Notes under the pieces: model-generated
What the model saw: only the letters and a program-made list of their open reading frames with translations
Database searches by the model: none
Told to the model about the DNA's origin: nothing
Assembly (NCBI GenBank): GCA_002633005.1
Contig: NMRA01001178.1
Coordinates: forward strand, 7,764-42,753
Origin: Phoronis australis
Taxonomy: Eukaryota > Phoronida > Phoronidae
Length of the DNA stretch: 34,990 nucleotides
Direction: 5' to 3'
Translations under genes and position numbers: made by a program
Shown here: one piece after another, positions 33,801-34,990 of the stretch
Layout of the letters: every line of letters begins with the position of its first letter
Position numbering within the stretch: position 1 is the first letter of the stretch

Positions 33801-34053
33801 TGTTGTAAAGAAAGAAGTCAAAAATAAAAGTATATATTTTCCTGTCATCGGGTTTGTACGCAATGGGTGGAAGACCGTCTCCGCCGTTGTTTTTACCAGT
33901 GCGATATTGAGGAGTGTAATGTAGTTACTTTAGTTGACCCTAGAGGCCGCTCTTTGTATAACACACAAGTTGATGACGTAGTGATAAGTAGTGTCAAGTT
34001 TACTAATCAGATAATAAATCGTTATCAAAGAAATCACCTTTACATACAGTACA
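33801..34053 (+). mobile_element. Probable 5' LTR of a Ty3/gypsy element
   Basis: The 3' boundary is fairly well placed: ...CAGTACA is followed by A and then TGGCGACGAGG at 34055, a typical primer-binding-site-like start in animal Ty3/gypsy elements. Inside are a TATATATT box near 33831 and AATAAA at about 34012. I chose TGTTGTAAAG at 33801 as the 5' end because it gives TGT...ACA ends; this choice is uncertain because no 3' LTR is in the window. Confidence 0.45.
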
Positions 34054-34054
34054 A

Positions 34055-34072
34055 TGGCGACGAGGATCGAAA
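34055..34072 (+). promoter_or_regulatory. Putative retrotransposon primer-binding site
   Basis: TGGCGACGAGGATCGAAA begins two bases after the inferred LTR end and about 295 bp upstream of the gag ATG. I did not assign the tRNA primer. Confidence 0.5.
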
Positions 34073-34349
34073 CGGACTCATTGCATATACTGCACATACA
34101 TCAGGGACATTTCTGATGTGGGTGAGCCAAATATCAGATTTCAAAAACGTTGACTTTAGTCGTTAAACTTACTGGAAAATTCCACCCTCGCTGTCGCGTG
34201 CAAAAAATACAGGGTGGACGGAAACGCGTATATGTGACACTGTAGTGACGTGTGTGTACATATGGCACGGACTTTGTGAATAATTCAAGTACAGGGTGCG
34301 TCGAAATACAACGATCACCAAAGCTACCAGTGACATAAAATAGCACAAA

Positions 34350-34516
34350 ATGGTCGTTTCTTTGCCCCGCTATCCCGAGTTCGATGTAAATGATGACCCC
34401 ACCATCACTTCCCAATGGGAGGAATGGTTGGNAATGGCCGTTTCTTTGCCCCGCTATCCCGAGTTCGATGTAAATGATGACCCCACCATCACTTCCCAAT
34501 GGGAGGAATGGTTGGA
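34350..34516 (+). repeat. 84-bp direct duplication with an N at the junction
   Basis: The first 28 codons of gag appear twice in a row, differing at one base (GTCGTT against GCCGTT), with an undetermined base at 34432 exactly at the junction. A biological duplication would not explain the N; this looks like a consensus or gap-filling artefact. Confidence 0.8.
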
Positions 34517-34990
34517 AGGGTTTGAGGCTATGATAAAAGCCATGAAAATTAAAGAACAAGGTGAAATGCGTGACATGTTGATATATTATATTGGCAGCAA
34601 AGGAAGGAAACTGATCAAAAACTTACCTGACTCTGGAACACCCGGGCAGTCAAGTGAATACAACAAACTGCATGATGCATTGAATAAATATTTTACACCA
34701 AAGCTTAACAGAATGTACTTGATGAACATGCTACATCAGATAACCCAAGGACCATCGGAGTCAATAGACAATTTCTACATGCGAGTTACAGACAAAGTAT
34801 CAGTAATTAAATTGGAGGATCTTTCAAGAATGACATACATGTAATAGAGCTCATAAAACTCGCCCAGATGGTTAACAACTGCAAGAACCCAGAAGTGAAG
34901 AAAAAGGGAATTCGTGATGGGCTGTCTCTGGCGAAATTTTTAGAAGCAGCACGAGCCAATGAACAAATAGGCGTTCAAATNAGAGGGCTG
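34350..34990 (+). pseudogene. gag: Ty3/gypsy gag, 5' part, frameshifted
   Basis: Starting at ATG 34350 or 34434, the frame reads FPRYPEF-like N-terminal sequence, then EWLEGFEAMIKAMKI, MRDMLIYYIGSKGRKLIKNL, LHDALNKYFTPKLNRMYLMN and GPSESIDNFYMRVTD. Spacing and composition match the capsid-like region of metavirus-type Gag (W..W..F.......A.L....G......L......Y......L......F......) which forms the virus-like particle. The frame stops at 34844; similarity continues in another frame from about 34850 (ELIKLAQMVNNCKNPEVKKK, then GIRDGLSLAKFLEAARANEQ), so one frameshift near 34830-34850 breaks it or the assembly is wrong there. No zinc knuckle or pol is reached before the window ends. Confidence 0.8.

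Overview
The window is eukaryotic: AT-rich, gene-poor, dense in transposon remnants, with protein-coding exons bounded by GT/AG splice sites. The mix of element types (pearl/HINE-like Helentron derivative with an ACGG microsatellite, THAP and P2X7-like zinc-binding ORFs with TTAA-flanked ends, tRNA-derived SINEs, a Ty3/gypsy element) suggests a marine invertebrate metazoan (lophotrochozoan or basal deuterostome). I cannot name the species.

The one convincing host gene lies on the minus strand and covers at least positions 33401 to 7298. Four exons are visible in transcription order: a long coiled-coil exon (33401-32640), a short acidic Ser/Thr-rich linker exon (13321-13166) and two consecutive exons that together make the first two thirds of a von Willebrand factor A (VWA) domain with a DxSGS MIDAS motif (8362-8243 and 7420-7298). 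Each can be read as a phase 1-1 exon, so all four join in frame. The rest of the VWA domain and the gene ends were not found. Most of the window between 7.3 and 33.4 kb is therefore intron.

Region by region: 1-760 is one end of a DNA transposon with a THAP ORF; 950-6420 is bracketed by a pair of ~90-bp inverted repeats; 4.2 kb holds a SINE; 7.3-8.4 kb holds the VWA exons; 10.2 kb has an SGNH-hydrolase-like relic; 12.85 kb has a near-perfect hairpin; 13.4-17.6 kb is a ~430-bp-period tandem array belonging to Helitron-like elements in minus orientation; 19.0-19.2 kb is (TA)98; 22.6-24.65 kb is a second, related Helitron-like element in plus orientation; 24.7 kb has a second SINE copy; 25.1-26.6 kb is a decayed repeat-borne gene; 26.9-27.2 kb is a MITE; 28.8 kb has a tRNA-like sequence; 29.2-29.9 kb is the other end type of the transposon seen at 1-760, with a P2X7-like ORF; 30.9-32.3 kb is a HINE-like element; 32.6-33.4 kb is the coiled-coil exon; 33.8 kb to the end is the 5' part of a Ty3/gypsy retrotransposon on the plus strand.

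The most interesting layers are the two opposed 430-bp-period arrays, whose units carry a DR1-type nuclear-receptor element and a hairpin with a compensated stem; the two ends of what looks like one TTAA-targeting transposon family carrying different zinc-binding proteins; and the HINE whose core repeats carry CTCF-like motifs.
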